A stretch of DNA of 64,000 nucleotides from Tetracentron sinense (taxonomy: Eukaryota; Streptophyta; Magnoliopsida; Trochodendrales; Trochodendraceae). The translations under genes and the position numbers were made by a program. Positions 21,805 to 33,469 of the stretch are shown here, in pieces; within the stretch, counting starts at the first letter, position 1; each line of letters opens with the position of its first letter. The DNA lies in the NCBI GenBank assembly GCA_015143295.1, contig CM026552.1, forward strand, positions 63,502,555-63,566,554, given 5' to 3'. The notes under the pieces were generated by a model. It had not been told where the DNA came from. It ran no database searches and saw nothing but the letters and a program-made list of their open reading frames with translations.

Positions 21805-24800
21805 CTAGGTGGAGTCGGATTCAATGCAGATATGCTGAATACCTAATCTGCGAGCAACCTCAAGGCCACGTCGAATAGCATATAGCTCGATGTAGATAAC
21901 AGTTTGTTCTGGGCGCCCACCGGCTAACGCATATATTGCACTTCCCATGGCGTCCCGAAGGATACAACCATAGCCACTATGCCCCTGTTTTGCTGATCCA
22001 TCAGTATTCAATTTAAGGTGACCATCCCTTGGTGGGACCCAAGAGACCCAACGAGCATAAGCCAAGGTCCAGTAGGCCTGGATACCAAAGGAATCAATAG
22101 TATCTCTGTTGTCTGCATTATCTTCAACAGCTAGCTTGTCCATACTAAGCCGAATCACCACATCATCAATGATTTTCCTATGAACCACATTAGAAGGGCG
22201 GTACTCATTGCGAAATGTCCTGTTATTCCTCTCAATCCAAACATGATAGATGAACGCACAAAAAACAGTTTTGCGAATGAGCCCTTTGATATGGTTCACT
22301 TTACAATATCTGGTCAAAGAACGGATCATAACATTCCAATCAAGGAACTGGCGGACAGGCAGCCGGATGCGTTTAGTAATTTGAGCCCAGATTACTGAAG
22401 TAAAAGGGCAAGAGACAAAGAGATGGTCATGGCTTTCAGGAGCTGAGCGGCATAGGATGCATTGGGCATTGCCAACAATCCCCAACCGAAATAGCCTGTC
22501 CTTAGTGGATAGGGCATGGCGAATAGCCATCCAAGTAATCATCGAATGTTTAGGAATTGCATGGGAATGCCATAGGAGGTTTGCCCAGCGAACATTGATA
22601 TTAGAAGACCTGATGTGATTCCAAGCCGATTTTAAAGAGAAATTACCATTAACAGATGGAGTCCAAACAATACGGTCGGCACCCTCACCTAGTAATGGAA
22701 TGTTACTGATCTCTTCCCACACGCCAATCAGCTCAGGAAGGCTAGGAGCTTGGAGAATCCATCCATTCTCTTGCCGAATAGAAGCAACTAAGGCATTTTT
22801 GTCAATACCGTGAATATAAGAATCTGTAACTCTGCATTCCTTCAGTAAAACACCTCTAGGATGCCAATGATCAAGCCAAATCCGAGTGGAGAGACCATCA
22901 CCAACTAAATGATGAATAGCACCCTCGGCTAGCGGTCTAGTCTTCAAAATACTCTGGACACTCCAAGATGGCGAAGCTGGCATTTTCATAGTCCAAATAG
23001 ACTCCTTCTTAAGGTATCTAGCCCGGAACCACGCAACCCATAGAGAATCTTTCGTAGAGGCAATCTCCCATATACGTCTACATAAGGCGCTATGGTTCTA
23101 GTCCAGCACTCTTCGCAACTCCAACCCCCCTTCTGCATGAGGACGGCAAACGTGTTCCCAAGCAACTTTGTGAATAGAACTATGAAGATCAGGGCCTGCC
23201 CAAAGAAAACGGGCGAGCAGACGCTCAATAAGCTTAATGACCCCTTTAGGTAACAAGAAGACGCTGCACCAATACAAATGGAAGCTATGGAGAACCCCCT
23301 TAATAAGCTCCACTCTCCCTCCATAGGACAGCCACCTGTTTTTCCAAGAAGAAATACGTTTCGAGATTTTATCAATGAGATCATGACAGTTCCCAAATGT
23401 AAGCCGTGTCGCAGAAAGGGGAAGTCCCAAATATTTAATGGGCAAAGTACCAGCCCGGAACCCCAACTTGTTTTGAATTTGGACCCGCTTCCTCGTGCGC
23501 ACATTAGCAAAGAAAACATGAGACTTCATCAGATTGGCTTCAAGCCCCGATCTAGAGAAGAGCTTCAAGGTGGAGTCAATAGCTTTAACGGACCCAAGAT
23601 TTGTGCGAGCAAAAATAACCAGATCATCAGCATAGCAGAGGTGTGTGATCAGTGGAGACAAGCATAAGGGATGGGGAGAAAGCCGACCTTCCTGAGCTTC
23701 CTTATCAAGCAAGGTAGATAAGACCTGCATAACCAGCATAAATAAGTAGGGGGAGATAGGGTCCCCTTGCCTCAAGCCACGACTGCCATGAAAATAGCCC
23801 ACCCGTTCCCCATTTATCATAATGGAAAAACGGGCACCTGAGATGCAAGCCATGATCCAGTCAATAAATCTGACAGGAACACCATGTTTAAGTAATACCA
23901 TCTTAACAAAGTCCCATGAAACAGTATCGTAAGCCTTTTTAATATCAACTTTAATAGCCATTCTAGGAGTGCCACGGGGAAGGTGATAATTGTGTAGGAG
24001 CTCCTGACAGAGGAGAATGTTATCCGATATGCTACGACCTTTGATAAAGGCTGATTGATTGCCATTCACGAGCTTGCACATGATTGGCTGAAATCTGCCG
24101 ACAAGCATTTTAGATATGAACCTATATATAACATTACAAACGGATATAGGTCTGAAATCGGCAAACGTCTCGGGCCTATCTTTCTTAGGAATAAGCGCGA
24201 TTAGCGTAGCATTAACCTCACCCAACAACTTGGAGCTAGCAAAGAAGCTAAGGATAGCTTTGGTTAAATCAATTGAGATCATATCCCAACATGCCTGAAA
24301 AAATTTTGCCGTAAAGCCATCCGGCCCAGGAGCCTTATCCCCATTCGAGCTAAACACAGCCTCTTTGACATCGGCAGCTGAAAAGTCCGCAGATAACCCA
24401 GAGCTATCCTCCTCACCCAACACATGGGCATGGGGTAGGGGAAAAGAGCACGGCTCTAGGGTGGGATTAGCTGATACAAGATTTGTGAAAAATGCAAGCG
24501 CAAGATCTGCCAGGCCATTCTGATCACTAACCTGTGCACCGTTTCCGCCTTTAAGTGATGTAATGGAGTTTCGATTACGTCTAGCAGTGATGGACCGATG
24601 GAAAAAAGCATTATTACCATCTCCCAGTTGAAGCCATTGAATGCGAGATCTCTGCCTTAGCTCAGCCTCCTCAGTGGCAAGAATTGTTGAGAGCTGTAAT
24701 TTAGCCAACCTCACTCTCTGTTGAATATCAGTATTCATTGGGTCAGAATCAAGATTCGAAAGCTCATGTGATAGGTTTTCTCTAGCTTGAATCACCCTCT

Positions 24801-25560
24801 CACTCGTATTACCAAACCGTTTCCTGCTCCAGGCTTTCAAAGCTCGTTTGGTGTTTTTGAGCTTAAGAATAAGTTGAAACATAGGAGTTCCTCGACCTTG
24901 AGGGATCCATGCTTTCCTGACTACATCAAGGAATTCTGGATCAGTACACCAGTGATTAAAAAACTTAAAGGATTTAAGTTTACCCTTAGTTTGTGTCCTC
25001 AGAGAGACAAGAATTTGCCGGTGGTCTGAAGTAGCAGAACACCCAATCACTGCTTCAGCATTCGGGAAGTTTTGAATCAGCTCCATATTAGACAAACACC
25101 TATCCAATTTGCACTCAATGCGCCCAGGACCAATCATACTATTTGACCATGTGAACATAGGGCCTCTCCATCGAAGATCAGAGAGCCCCGCTTCAAAGAA
25201 ACAGTCCTCAATAGCACGAGTAGAGCTTAGGTTGACCGGAATCCCACCACGCTTCTCAGATGGGGCCAAGACAGTGTTAAAATCCCCAAGCACGAGCCAA
25301 GGCAAGCTGAATAATCTAGCCAAGGTTGAAATATCTTGCCAGAGGGACTTCCTTAGCCTATAGTCATTGGCGCCATAAATTGTTGAGATGAGCATAGGCG
25401 ACGGAAAATCTTTGGAGCTAGCTAGACAGTGAATGGCTTGATCAGAAGATCTAACAGGCGTAATATCAAGTTTCAGAGGGTCCCAACAAAACCAAATACG
25501 ACCATTGAGAGCAGAGGAGTAGTTATCCACACTGCACCAGTCAGTCGCAATAGCCTTCAT
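21805..25560 (-). pseudogene. LINE G ORF2 (endonuclease-RT-zf-RVT-RNase H), two stops
   Basis: A single frame runs from 25560 to 21805. The first open run is 820 residues: endonuclease remnant with LGDFN at 91-95 and SDH at 178-180; RT from about 400 (KAPGPDGFTAKF, ALIPKKDRP, NQSAFIKGRS, KKAYDTVSWD, GLRQGDPISPYLF) with the catalytic YADD at 643-646; and thumb (PIKYLGLPLSATRL). A TAG at 23098-23100 replaces the Trp seen in VLDWNHSAL of relatives. The same frame then gives zf-RVT (CILCRSAPESHDHLF) and RNase H (NTDGSAKQG, IELYAIRRG, IESDS). A second TAG at 21805-21807 again replaces Trp (DSLWAVK in LINE D). Confidence 0.85.
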
Positions 25561-25565
25561 GATAA

Positions 25566-25851
25566 TAGCTGCATTAAGGCGACGGAGATATTCTTACGCT
25601 CTCGCTAGGATAGACAATCTTCTTCGCCTTTTTGACAACTTCGAAATCAGGTTTGTTCCTCGTGAAGGCAACCGTGCTGCTGATTTTCTCTGGAAATATT
25701 GTAACACTCTAGGGGAGCTAATGCTGGACACTTATAGTCTTCCTCCGGCGTTGCCCTTGATCATTAGCAAGGACGTGCGCAGAGATAGATATATTCGATT
25801 GTAAGTTTTTTTTGATTTAGTGCAGGTCAGGGTCTGCCTAACCCCCTTCTA
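25566..25851 (+). pseudogene. LINE F RNase H C-terminus and 3' UTR, right of LINE G
   Basis: Continues the RNase H of LINE F on the far side of LINE G: ALRRRRYSYALARIDNLL, then FVPREGNRAADFLWKYCN and RDRYIRL with a TAA stop at 25802-25804. The 3' UTR has the degenerate hairpin (25829-25845). No poly(A) is seen before LINE H begins. Confidence 0.8.
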
Positions 25852-26461
25852 CATGCTACTAGCCAGCATAAGCCTCGGCCTCTTCAGAGATCATGCTCTA
25901 TCTTAGAATTGGCTCGTTATCTTGGCCCCAAGAATTCTATTCCAGGCAATGTTGGCAAGTTTTCTAGTCCAAATCATTTTGATGCATTATCTAACCTCCT
26001 GGATGATGGTACCCACCTCTGCCCCAACAGGGGAGGACCCCAACCTCTAATCTTTGTTTCCCTTATGAATAAAATTGCTGCTTGGAATATCCGAGGCCTA
26101 AATGATCCGCTCAAACAAGCGGAAATCCGAAATATTATTGCTGCTCAAAGACTTTCTATGATTGCGATACTGGAAACTCATGTTTGAAGAACTAACTCTG
26201 TGAGAATTATCAAGAAGATTGCTAGAGATTGGTGTTATGCTGATAATTACGATCATTCAACCCATGGAATCCAAATATTTGTCAAACTCATATTGTTCAT
26301 TCCTCGGATCAGCTCATCCACTATCGAGTTAGAGACATTGAAGTCGATTCTGATTTGATGGTAACATTTATTTATGCTTTAAATCATGAATTTGATAGTG
26401 TTTCTCTCTGGGCAGATCTGACAAACATTGCCAGCCCTACTATGCCTAGGATAATGCTTGG
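25852..26461 (+). mobile_element. LINE H: short LINE piece, ORF1 end and endonuclease start
   Basis: Starts inside the C-terminal end of ORF1 (ARYLGPKNSIPG, NHFDALSNLLDDG, comparable with LINE I). ORF2 begins at 26065 with MNKIAAWNIRGLNDPLKQAE. A TGA at 26185-26187 stands where LINE I has Arg. The endonuclease reads on brokenly to PRIMLG near 26460, the point before the GDFN motif. The 5' UTR of LINE I follows, so LINE I probably inserted here. Confidence 0.75.
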
Positions 26462-26573
26462 ATAAGTCATTGGCATCAAGTGATGCGAATTACTTAGTGA
26501 TGCGATACCCCCCCATAGGAAGTAAGGACTGCATGATTCTTTGATTCAATCAACTATTTCCGAGTTCGCGATC

Positions 26574-28061
26574 ATGGCGTCTGCTGCTGGGGATCAGCCG
26601 GTAGTAGTCTCCCCTTCCGTAAAAGACTCTGATCCTTTGGTCCCTGCTTCCAATTGGTCTTCACTGTTTGCATCGAATCGTGATAAATCCAATGGACTAA
26701 CCCTAGAATATATTCCCCCTCAAAAGATCCAGGGCAAGAATCTTGTTTCTTATCCCCAGATTGAAGTAGATAACGATATTGCTCGATGGTCTTGTGCTCT
26801 TGTGGGTTTTGTCCTTGGACCAAAACCCTATTTTCAGCATTTGAAGAATTTTGTCCTCAAAGCTTGGGCTCCAAAAGGTCATTTGGAAATCTCTTCTTTA
26901 GATAATGGCCTTTTCGTCTTCAATTTCAGTTGTGATGAAGACAAGATTCGAACTCTAGATTCCGGGCCATGGTTCCTCAACCAGAAACCCCTAATCCTTC
27001 GCCCTTGGTCCCCATCGATGAAACTTGAAAAACCCTAGGTTTCCTCTCTTCCTATCTGGATCAAACTCCCTGGACTTCAGCTTCACCTGTGGGGAGAACG
27101 TTTGTTGAGTCGTTTGGCTAGTGCCGTCGGTATACCCCTTTTCTCAGACAAAGTCACGGCTGAAAGAGGTAGACTGTCTTACGCCCGTTTGTGTGTGGAG
27201 ATTTCCGCGACGGAAGAGCTTCCAGATCTGATTGATGTGCAAAGACCAGATGGCTCCATTTTTCACCAGAAAGTCCAATATGATTGGAAACCTCTGCGAT
27301 GCCCTAGATGTGTGTTGTTTGGACACTCTGAAGCTAAATGTGAAACCAAACAGGTTTTCGTCCCAAAAGCTGTGACAAATACTCTGCGGAATCGAGATGC
27401 TGAACCACCTATTTCTGCCAGCACTCCTCCTGCTGGTCCTGCTGACCTGCTTGATGCTCGAATGACAGAGTCTCCCACCTTGCTGGAGAAGGGAGAATAT
27501 GGTGGTCATTCTTCTCATACTGAGTTGCTGAGGGAAGTGAGCCCCAGTGTTCACAATGTTACAGAAGATAGTGATGGGGACGAAGATGATTCTTCTGTTG
27601 CAGTTGGGTTCGCTTCATATCGCCCATCACTTGTTCGACAATTTGCTTCTTTGAAAGCCCGAAATGAAGCTCTCCACAGTAACCCTCTCATTGATTGGGA
27701 ACTCCAGGACAACTTAGCTCATGAGGAAGACATGGACCTTCTACAATCTCTCAGCCCTGCTCAACCAAAATTCATTCCTGATCATAACGTGGGAACTGCG
27801 AATGCCTATCTTGGACCCATCGTTGCTCCCCAGGATGGTGATACAATGCTCAGTCCAAATAGGTTTGATGCTCTTGCATCTCTCGATGAAGATTCTTGCT
27901 CTGTTTTGCACACCCCCTCTGCAGCTCGATCAAGTCGCGGGGCATTCAAGAAATCTTCCCAGGCTAGAGGAACCCCTCCTTCTACCCAGGCCAGTCGGCG
28001 AGCAGAGTTAGCTAGTAAGGCTTGTGATAATTTATCTGTTGGGGACCACCCAAATCTCTAA
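26574..28061 (+). pseudogene. LINE I ORF1 (DUF4283 and CCHC), one stop
   Basis: Starts MASAAGDQPVVV. 495 residues if the single internal stop is ignored. A DUF4283-like domain lies at about 70-180 (CALVGFVLGPKPYFQHL, LPIWIKLPGLQLHLWG) and a CX2CX4HX4C knuckle at Cys243, Cys246, His251, Cys256 (CPRCVLFGHSEAKC). An acidic, Pro/Ser-rich tail ends in SVGDHPNL. The stop is TAG at 27036-27038; the right-arm copy has Gln CAG at the same codon, so it arose by C-to-T after or around the duplication. ORF2 starts nine bases after the ORF1 stop. Confidence 0.85.
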
Positions 28062-28070
28062 ATATTTTAA

Positions 28071-28838
28071 ATGAATAAGATTGCTGCCTGGAACATTCGC
28101 GGTCTCAATGATCCCCTCAAGCAAGCGGAGATCAGAAAACTTATTGCTGTTCACAAGCTATCCATGCTTGCGATTTTGGAAACCAGAGTTCGTAAAGCCA
28201 ATTTCCTGAAAACTTTCAAGCATATTGCCCGTGGTTGGAGTTATGCCGATAATTATGATCACTCTACTCTTGGCAGGATCTGGGTGTTATGGGATCCTAA
28301 CTACTATCATGTCCAAGTTCTCAAAGCCACTGACCAATTTATACACTGTAAAGTATCTGAATGCAACTCTTCGGTGACTTTCCTCTCTTCCTTCATTTAT
28401 GCTTCAAACAGTGAGTCGGATCGTCGCTATCTCTGGCAAGATCTCCTTTCCATAGATAGTCCTCTGGAACCGTGGATTATGCTTGGAGACTTTAATGTTA
28501 TTCGCTTTCAAGGGGAAAAGGTTGGAGGAGCTACTTTTCAACCACGCAACTCTAGTTCATTTAATGATTGTCTCCATCACCTGGGCATGTTCGATATCAA
28601 AAGCAAAGGTCTATTTTGTACTTGGAGCAATTCTTCAACCTCCGGCACTCGTCGTATTCAATGCAAACTGGACAGAGTCCTCATTAACATTAACTGGTGC
28701 ACTCGCTTTGTTGGCTCAGAGGCTGATTTCCTTTCTCCAGGTATTTCTGATCACTCCCCCATGATTGTCCTGCTCAGACCTCCACCGCCAAGAGGACAAA
28801 GACCTTTTAAATTTTTCAATTTCTGGACGGATCATCCT
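28071..28838 (+). pseudogene. LINE I ORF2, endonuclease domain only
   Basis: Open from MNKIAAWNIRGLNDPLKQAE, with catalytic Asn in WNIRG and Glu37 in ILETRV. It continues through MLGDFNVIRF, FCTWSNSS, CKLDRVLININW and the GISDHSP motif to FFNFWTDHP, where the reversed LTR starts at 28839. The codons beyond 28838 in this frame are LTR sequence, not LINE protein. No stop lies within the endonuclease part. Confidence 0.87.
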
Positions 28839-29693
28839 TGTCGCGACCCAAAACCCACCCTAGGAGTTAGAGTGAACTTTGGACGACTAATCATGGCTTA
28901 CATGACTTGCTTGACAAACCAACCTGCAAGAACCCACAGAGCATATACAATAGAGGATATAAACAGCGGAAACATACTCTAACATAACACAGCGGAAGTC
29001 TAAACAAACCTCTATGTATATACGAATCCAAGTTTACACAAAAGGAAACCAAAAGAAAGTGCGGACAGACCCGCCAAAATACATGAAGGTATATCTCTCA
29101 TCTCACCCACAGCTATTCACTCAGAATCTACAACCACCTAATGGTAACCCTCTACCAGAGGTTCTTCCAAAGGTTCCTCGACGTACTCCTCTTCCACCCA
29201 TGGACCAGGAGCACAAACATCAAATGGAGCAGCAGCTCCCTCAGAACCTGCCGACATAAGAAGTACGGCTGAGCATGGAATACTCAGCGGGTACTAAATA
29301 CTAACCAACAATTATAGTATAAAAATGGCAATACATAAATTAGAAGCAATTCATATATGTTAGACGGAAACAATTCATAACATACAAGGAAGCAAAGCAA
29401 TTTATAATCATGCTTGTATTTCGTAGAAAGCCGATAAAACCACTTGAAAACATCGTGCACTTGACTTGACTTAAAGTACCATTTTCGTGCTTGAAAACTC
29501 ATCTTGTCTATCTTGCTTGATTCTTGTATGTCGTGACATGTCATGCATGTCATGCGTGCTTGCTTGTGATCATGTAACTTGTGAGATACACTTGTAAGAT
29601 GTACTTGTGAGATGCGCTTGTGAGATGCCTTGAGGGGGAAGGGAGACCCTTCTTTATGCAATGCACTTGCGAGGGAAGGGAGACCCTTCTTCA
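28839..29693 (-). mobile_element. Partial gypsy LTR in the left arm
   Basis: Reverse complement of the last 855 bp of the 31862-34380 LTR. Begins TGTCGCGACCC directly after ATCCT (28834-28838), the complement of the AGGAT target duplication. Ends in the AAGGGAGACCCTT repeats at 29693, where LINE J RNase H-side sequence starts. Fossil fragment created by the inverted duplication, not a separate insertion. Confidence 0.85.
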
Positions 29694-31861
29694 GAGTCAG
29701 AGATGATAGAGGCAACTGTAGCATCTCTTGGAAGACCCAAATCATATTGAAGGCGCTCACCGAATTGCTCAAAGAGAATGCCCAATGAATGCCACGGATC
29801 ATGCCAGAGGGAAGTTCTGGATCCATCAGCTATGGAATGAGTAATATGATCTTTGGCCAGATCTCTTGATTGAAGAATTTTCCGCCAGCTCCAAGAACAT
29901 TCAACGGGAATTTTCATTGTCCAGAAAAAATTGTGTCTGATAAGTTTCTTGTAACACCACTGCACCCATAAGCTATTGGTGTGGGAAGCAATAGCCCATA
30001 CTTGGCGAATAATACCTGCTTGATTCCAGTCCGTAAGTTTACGAATGCCTAGGCCACCTTCATTCTTTGGCCTGCAGATAGTAGACCAGGAGATAGGATG
30101 AATTTTGTGGTGAAGATCACAGCCAGACCCAAGAAATTTGCAGCAGATTTGTGCAATTTTCTTGGCTACAGATTTGGGGAGAATGAGCAACTTGGTCCAG
30201 TAGATATGCATGCTGTTCAAGGTAGATTTAATGAGCTCCAGTCGCCCTGCATAGGAGAGGAAGTTAGCTTTCCAGTTTTGAATCTTGTTGAGAATCCTAT
30301 TGAGCAGTGGTTGACAAACAGCAGCAGATAGACGACCAGAAATAAGGGGCATGCCAAGGTATTTGACAGGCAAACTTCCAATTCGAAATTTCAAAATGCG
30401 TTTGAAAAGGGATTGAGTAGAGGGAGCTGTCCCCGCAAAAAACATCTGGCTTTTATCAGAATTGGGATGGAGGCCTGAGATTGATGAAAATTTGACTAGA
30501 ACTGCTCCAAGTTCCGAGGCTGTTCGTTGGTCTGCTTTAAGAAAAACAAATAAGTCATCAGCGAAACTAATGTGAGTAAGGAGGGGATTATCATACCTTG
30601 GATGCAAAGATATAAGACCAACTCTGGCAGCCTGATTGAGCAGGGAAGAGAAGCCTTCCATAGCAATGACAAATAGAAAGGGCGATAGAGGGTCCCCCTG
30701 GCGAAGGCCACGAGAGCTACTAAAATAACCTTGGGGAGATCCATTTATGACCACAGAGAAGCGAGTCGTGGTGAAACAAGGAATTAGCCATTGAATAAAG
30801 ATGTCAGGGAATTGCATCTTCTGCAGAACTAAAATCAGATAAGCCCATCGCACCGTGTCAAAAGCCTTCATCAGATCAATCTTGATAGCACATCGTGGAC
30901 TGCCTTTGTCGCGATGATAGTTCCTCACAAGCTCATGGGGTGAGAAGAATACTGTCAGAAATATTGCGCCCCTTTAATAAGCCGATTGATTTCCACTTAT
31001 AATGGAAGGAAGAACCAAACTGAGGTGAGCTGCAAGTATTTTTGAGATACATTTGTATACAGTGTTGCATAAGGAGATAGGGCAATAATCCGAAAAAGAG
31101 TTCGGTCTGGGTACTTTTGGTATTAAGGATATTAAAGTTGAGTTCAGCTCAGATAGCATTCTGGATGATCTGAAAAAATTCTGAACCGCCTTGACAACAT
31201 CTCGTTCAACAATGTCCCAACAAACTTTGAAGAAAAGAGCAGTATATCCATCAGGACCAGGGGACTTTTCATCATGACAGTCAAAAAAAGCCCATTTGAT
31301 TTCAGAGGGTGTGATGGAACTGGTAAGGAGAGGATAGTCTTGAGAGTCAACAGTAGCAAAACAGGGGATGTCCTCTGGGGCAAAATCTCTCTCAGCCGAA
31401 GGTCTGGATAAGAGGTTTTCAAAGTATTTGACGCCTGCTGAACTAATCTCATCTTCTTGGTTGAGGAGAATATCATTATCAGTAATTGAAGAGATTCGAT
31501 TGAAGCCTCGTCGAGAGGCAAAAGAATTTAGTATTATTATCCCCTAAGGATAGCCACAAGAGTCTGGATTTTTGTCTGATAGAGGCTTCTTCTGATCTTG
31601 CTAGAAGGCAGTAATCCCGAAGAAAACTCTTTTCCACTGCAATAAGAGATTTGTCATGAGGATTAGAATGAAGCTGCATTTGAGCCACCTCCAGAACTTG
31701 TTTAGATTGGGCCACTCGAGAGTTGAGATTGCTGAAGTTCTCTTTGCTCCATCCCCTAAGTCGAACTTTGAGGGCCTTAAGTTTCTGAACTAGTTGAAAC
31801 ATTGGGTTGCCCACCACTGGAGACTGCCAAACCACAGAAACTATGGCCTTGAAATCAGGAT
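29694..31861 (-). pseudogene. LINE J ORF2, RT to linker
   Basis: Starts DFKAIVSVVWQSPVVGN, then the helical linker. RT follows with SPGPDGYTALFFKVCWDIVE, LISLIPKVPRPNSFSDY, IKIDLMKAFDTVRW, GLRQGDPLSPFLFVIAME and the catalytic FADDLFVFL (near 30560), the thumb PVKYLGMPLISGRL, and on to WHDPWHSLGILFEQ. Frame changes or stops lie near 31535, 31150 and 30965, and the 30928-29694 part is open. Its last 13 or so codons in the longer open run (EEGSPFPRK) are LTR, not LINE. Confidence 0.83.
31857..31861. repeat. AGGAT target duplication (left)
   Basis: Five bases directly before the TG of the solo LTR, identical to 34381-34385. Its complement ATCCT also borders the LTR piece in the left palindrome arm (28834-28838). 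Confidence 0.88.
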
Positions 31862-32234
31862 TGTAGAGCCCCGGACCTTTTCACATTTTATGCATGACAC
31901 TTTCGTTGCCATTTTGCCTTTAAAGAGGTATAATTAATAAATAAGGAAGAAATTATAAATTCTGAAACGTCAGAAATGTCTTTTTCGAAGTACGAACCCA
32001 ACGCAAGTTGAATCGTCAAAATCGGACGAACGAGTCAAAAGATATGGCCAAAACAGTCTGGACCTGCAGGAAATCGTAGCTCGGTTAGGCACTAAGGACG
32101 TAGCTCGGTTATGCACTAAGGACGTAGCTCTGACAACGTGCTCTGATAAGGCACAGACAACGCATAGACAACCTACTCTGATAACGTAGCTCTAGCTCTG
32201 ATAGCGTATACGTTGTGCATCCGTTGTGCAACAG

Positions 32235-32315
32235 ACAACGGGTACGTTGTACAGCAACAACGGGTACATTGTACAGCAACAACGGGTACGTTGTACAGCA
32301 CAACGGGCACGCTGT
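32235..32315 (+). repeat. ACAACG-N4-CGTTGT dyad array in the solo LTR
   Basis: Four units about 22 bp apart, at 32235-32250, 32257-32272, 32279-32294 and 32300-32315. Two are perfect ACAACG-GGTA-CGTTGT dyads and two have one mismatch. Same dyad and spacing as in the unrelated Tat-1 LTR. Confidence 0.8.
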
Positions 32316-32330
32316 ACATAAGAAAACGGA

Positions 32331-32530
32331 CAACGTGTTCAGCACTATTCACAGCACAACGTGTTCAGCACTGTTCACAGCGCAACGTGTTCGGCACTGT
32401 TCACAGCGCAACGTGTTCGGCACTGTTCACAGCGCAACGTGTTCGGCACTGTTCACAGCACAACGTGTTCGGCACTGTTCACAGCACAACGTGTTCAGCA
32501 CTATTCACAGCTCAACGTGCTCGGTACTCG
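32331..32530 (+). repeat. 26-bp tandem array in the solo LTR
   Basis: Units starting CAACGTGTTC recur at 32331, 32357, 32383, 32409, 32435, 32461, 32487 and 32513, each with GGCACTGTTCACAG or a one- or two-base variant. About 7.7 copies. The long open frames across it come from the repeat having no stops and are not genes. Confidence 0.88.
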
Positions 32531-33469
32531 CGTTTTGCAGAAATTTTAGTAAGGGTATTATGGTCTTTTGGTCGGTTCACTCTTACCTTAAGAGTTTAAC
32601 CCGAGCCTTTGGGGCTTCATTTCGACACTTAGAGAGATTGGGAGATAAGAAGAGAGGAGAGGGCGATTCCTAAACCTAGGGTTTCCATTTTGGAGAGAAA
32701 TCAAGGGGTTTGCGAACCCACACTCAACTCAAGCCCGTTTTTCTTCAAGATCAAGGCACAAGCTCGTGAGGAGCATCTCCTCAAGCTAGGGCAGCAACTC
32801 ACGGTCGTTTTTGGAAGGGGATTTCTTCCACACTTCATCAAGGTCGGTACTTCTTGCTACCCTCCTAGTTATAGTTCCTCTTTTCCCCTTTATTTCTTTT
32901 GATTTTCTTTCATTTACACATGTGCTATGAGATGGATGGTTGTGAATGGCGAATGGTGAATGGTGAATGGAGATGGAATGGGCGATTGGATGCCAATGGT
33001 TGTGTTGTGATGATTAAAATGGAGAGGGCATTGTTCCAATAATGAACATACATGTATGATCTGAGTAAAACCCATCTAGAAAAGCATGTTGTAGAGTAAA
33101 TGAATAATGAACACACCATGTTTGATGAAATGCCAAGGTGAATAAAGTGAGTTGTAAATTAGGAAATGCATGCCTAATAAATTACGGATATTGCTAGGAC
33201 CTATGATAGTGTGTTTCTTGCTTTCCCTAAATGATGTGAATATTACATTGCTCAATCATTGATGTTATCTGTGTTGTGAAATTACCCAAATGTCATATTT
33301 AAATTAAAATGCAAGTATGTACACGGTTCCCACGAGCACGGCATGCATGACATGATTTATCGAGGTTTTCAAGAACATGGTTAGAGGTGGGACATATCCC
33401 ACGATATGTTTTACCTCGCTTTTCACAAGAAAACAAGAACCAACATTCCACGAGGGGTCTCCCTTCACT

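Larger units (their letters stand above)
21473..25565 (-). mobile_element. LINE G: 4.1-kb 5'-truncated LINE, nearly open
   Basis: Minus-strand insertion in LINE F. The poly(T) run is at 21473-21479 and the 3' UTR hairpin GGGGT-loop-ACCCC is at 21496-21512. ORF2 is one frame from 25560 to the RNase H region with only two internal stops. It is 5'-truncated inside the endonuclease, so ORF1 and roughly the first 60 residues of ORF2 are missing. Target duplications are short and imperfect (a GCATT phrase on both sides). It is the youngest-looking LINE body in the stack. Confidence 0.85.
16375..25851 (+). mobile_element. LINE F: L1-type LINE with both ORFs, split by LINE G
   Basis: Plus-strand LINE with 5' UTR (about 16375-16597), ORF1 (16598-about 18060), ORF2 endonuclease (18128-about 19000), RT (19336-about 20090), linker and zf-RVT (20100-20880) and RNase H (21240-21472, continued 25566-25804). 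The 3' UTR carries a degenerate hairpin near 25829-25845. LINE G sits between RNase H codons SNSSWAV and AALRRRR. ORF2 has lost most of the RT thumb: at about 20083 it jumps from the VDDLFIFS box to the SEGGLGL motif. There is no clear poly(A); it runs into LINE H. Confidence 0.82.
26462..28838 (+). mobile_element. LINE I: 5' half of an L1-type LINE (left palindrome arm)
   Basis: 5' UTR (about 26462-26573, with two AGTGATGCGA copies), ORF1 26574-28061 and ORF2 from 28071 to 28838, where a reversed gypsy LTR begins. From 26651 on it lies in the left arm of the inverted duplication and is almost identical to LINE J. The RT and RNase H half is absent on this side. Confidence 0.88.
26651..29693 (+). 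repeat. Left arm of a 3,043-bp inverted duplication
   Basis: Reverse-complement partner of 33526-36568. Both arms are exactly 3,043 bp, and landmarks map onto each other with a constant coordinate sum of 63,219 (ORF2 start 28071/35148, LTR edge 28839/34380). There is therefore no net gap. It contains LINE I from codon 27 of ORF1, the endonuclease, and 855 bp of gypsy LTR. About 16 amino-acid differences in roughly 760 compared residues suggest 1-2 % divergence (my estimate). Confidence 0.9.

Noticed and set aside
23098-25560. 820-residue frame as a host gene
   Set aside because: It has LINE endonuclease and RT motifs (LGDFN, SDH, YADD) and lies between a LINE poly(A) and a LINE break, so it is ORF2 of LINE G.
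28839-28982. C-terminal part of the 303-residue frame in LINE I as LINE protein
   Set aside because: After 28838 the sequence is reversed LTR; the frame simply runs on without a stop.
32331-32530. CRISPR-like array
   Set aside because: The 26-bp units are head-to-tail with no unique spacers, and the sequence is plant nuclear LTR DNA.
32213-32673. Overlapping open frames rich in Cys, Ser, Ala and Thr across the 26-bp repeats
   Set aside because: They exist in two or three frames at once because the repeat unit lacks stops. They lie inside a solo LTR and match no protein family.
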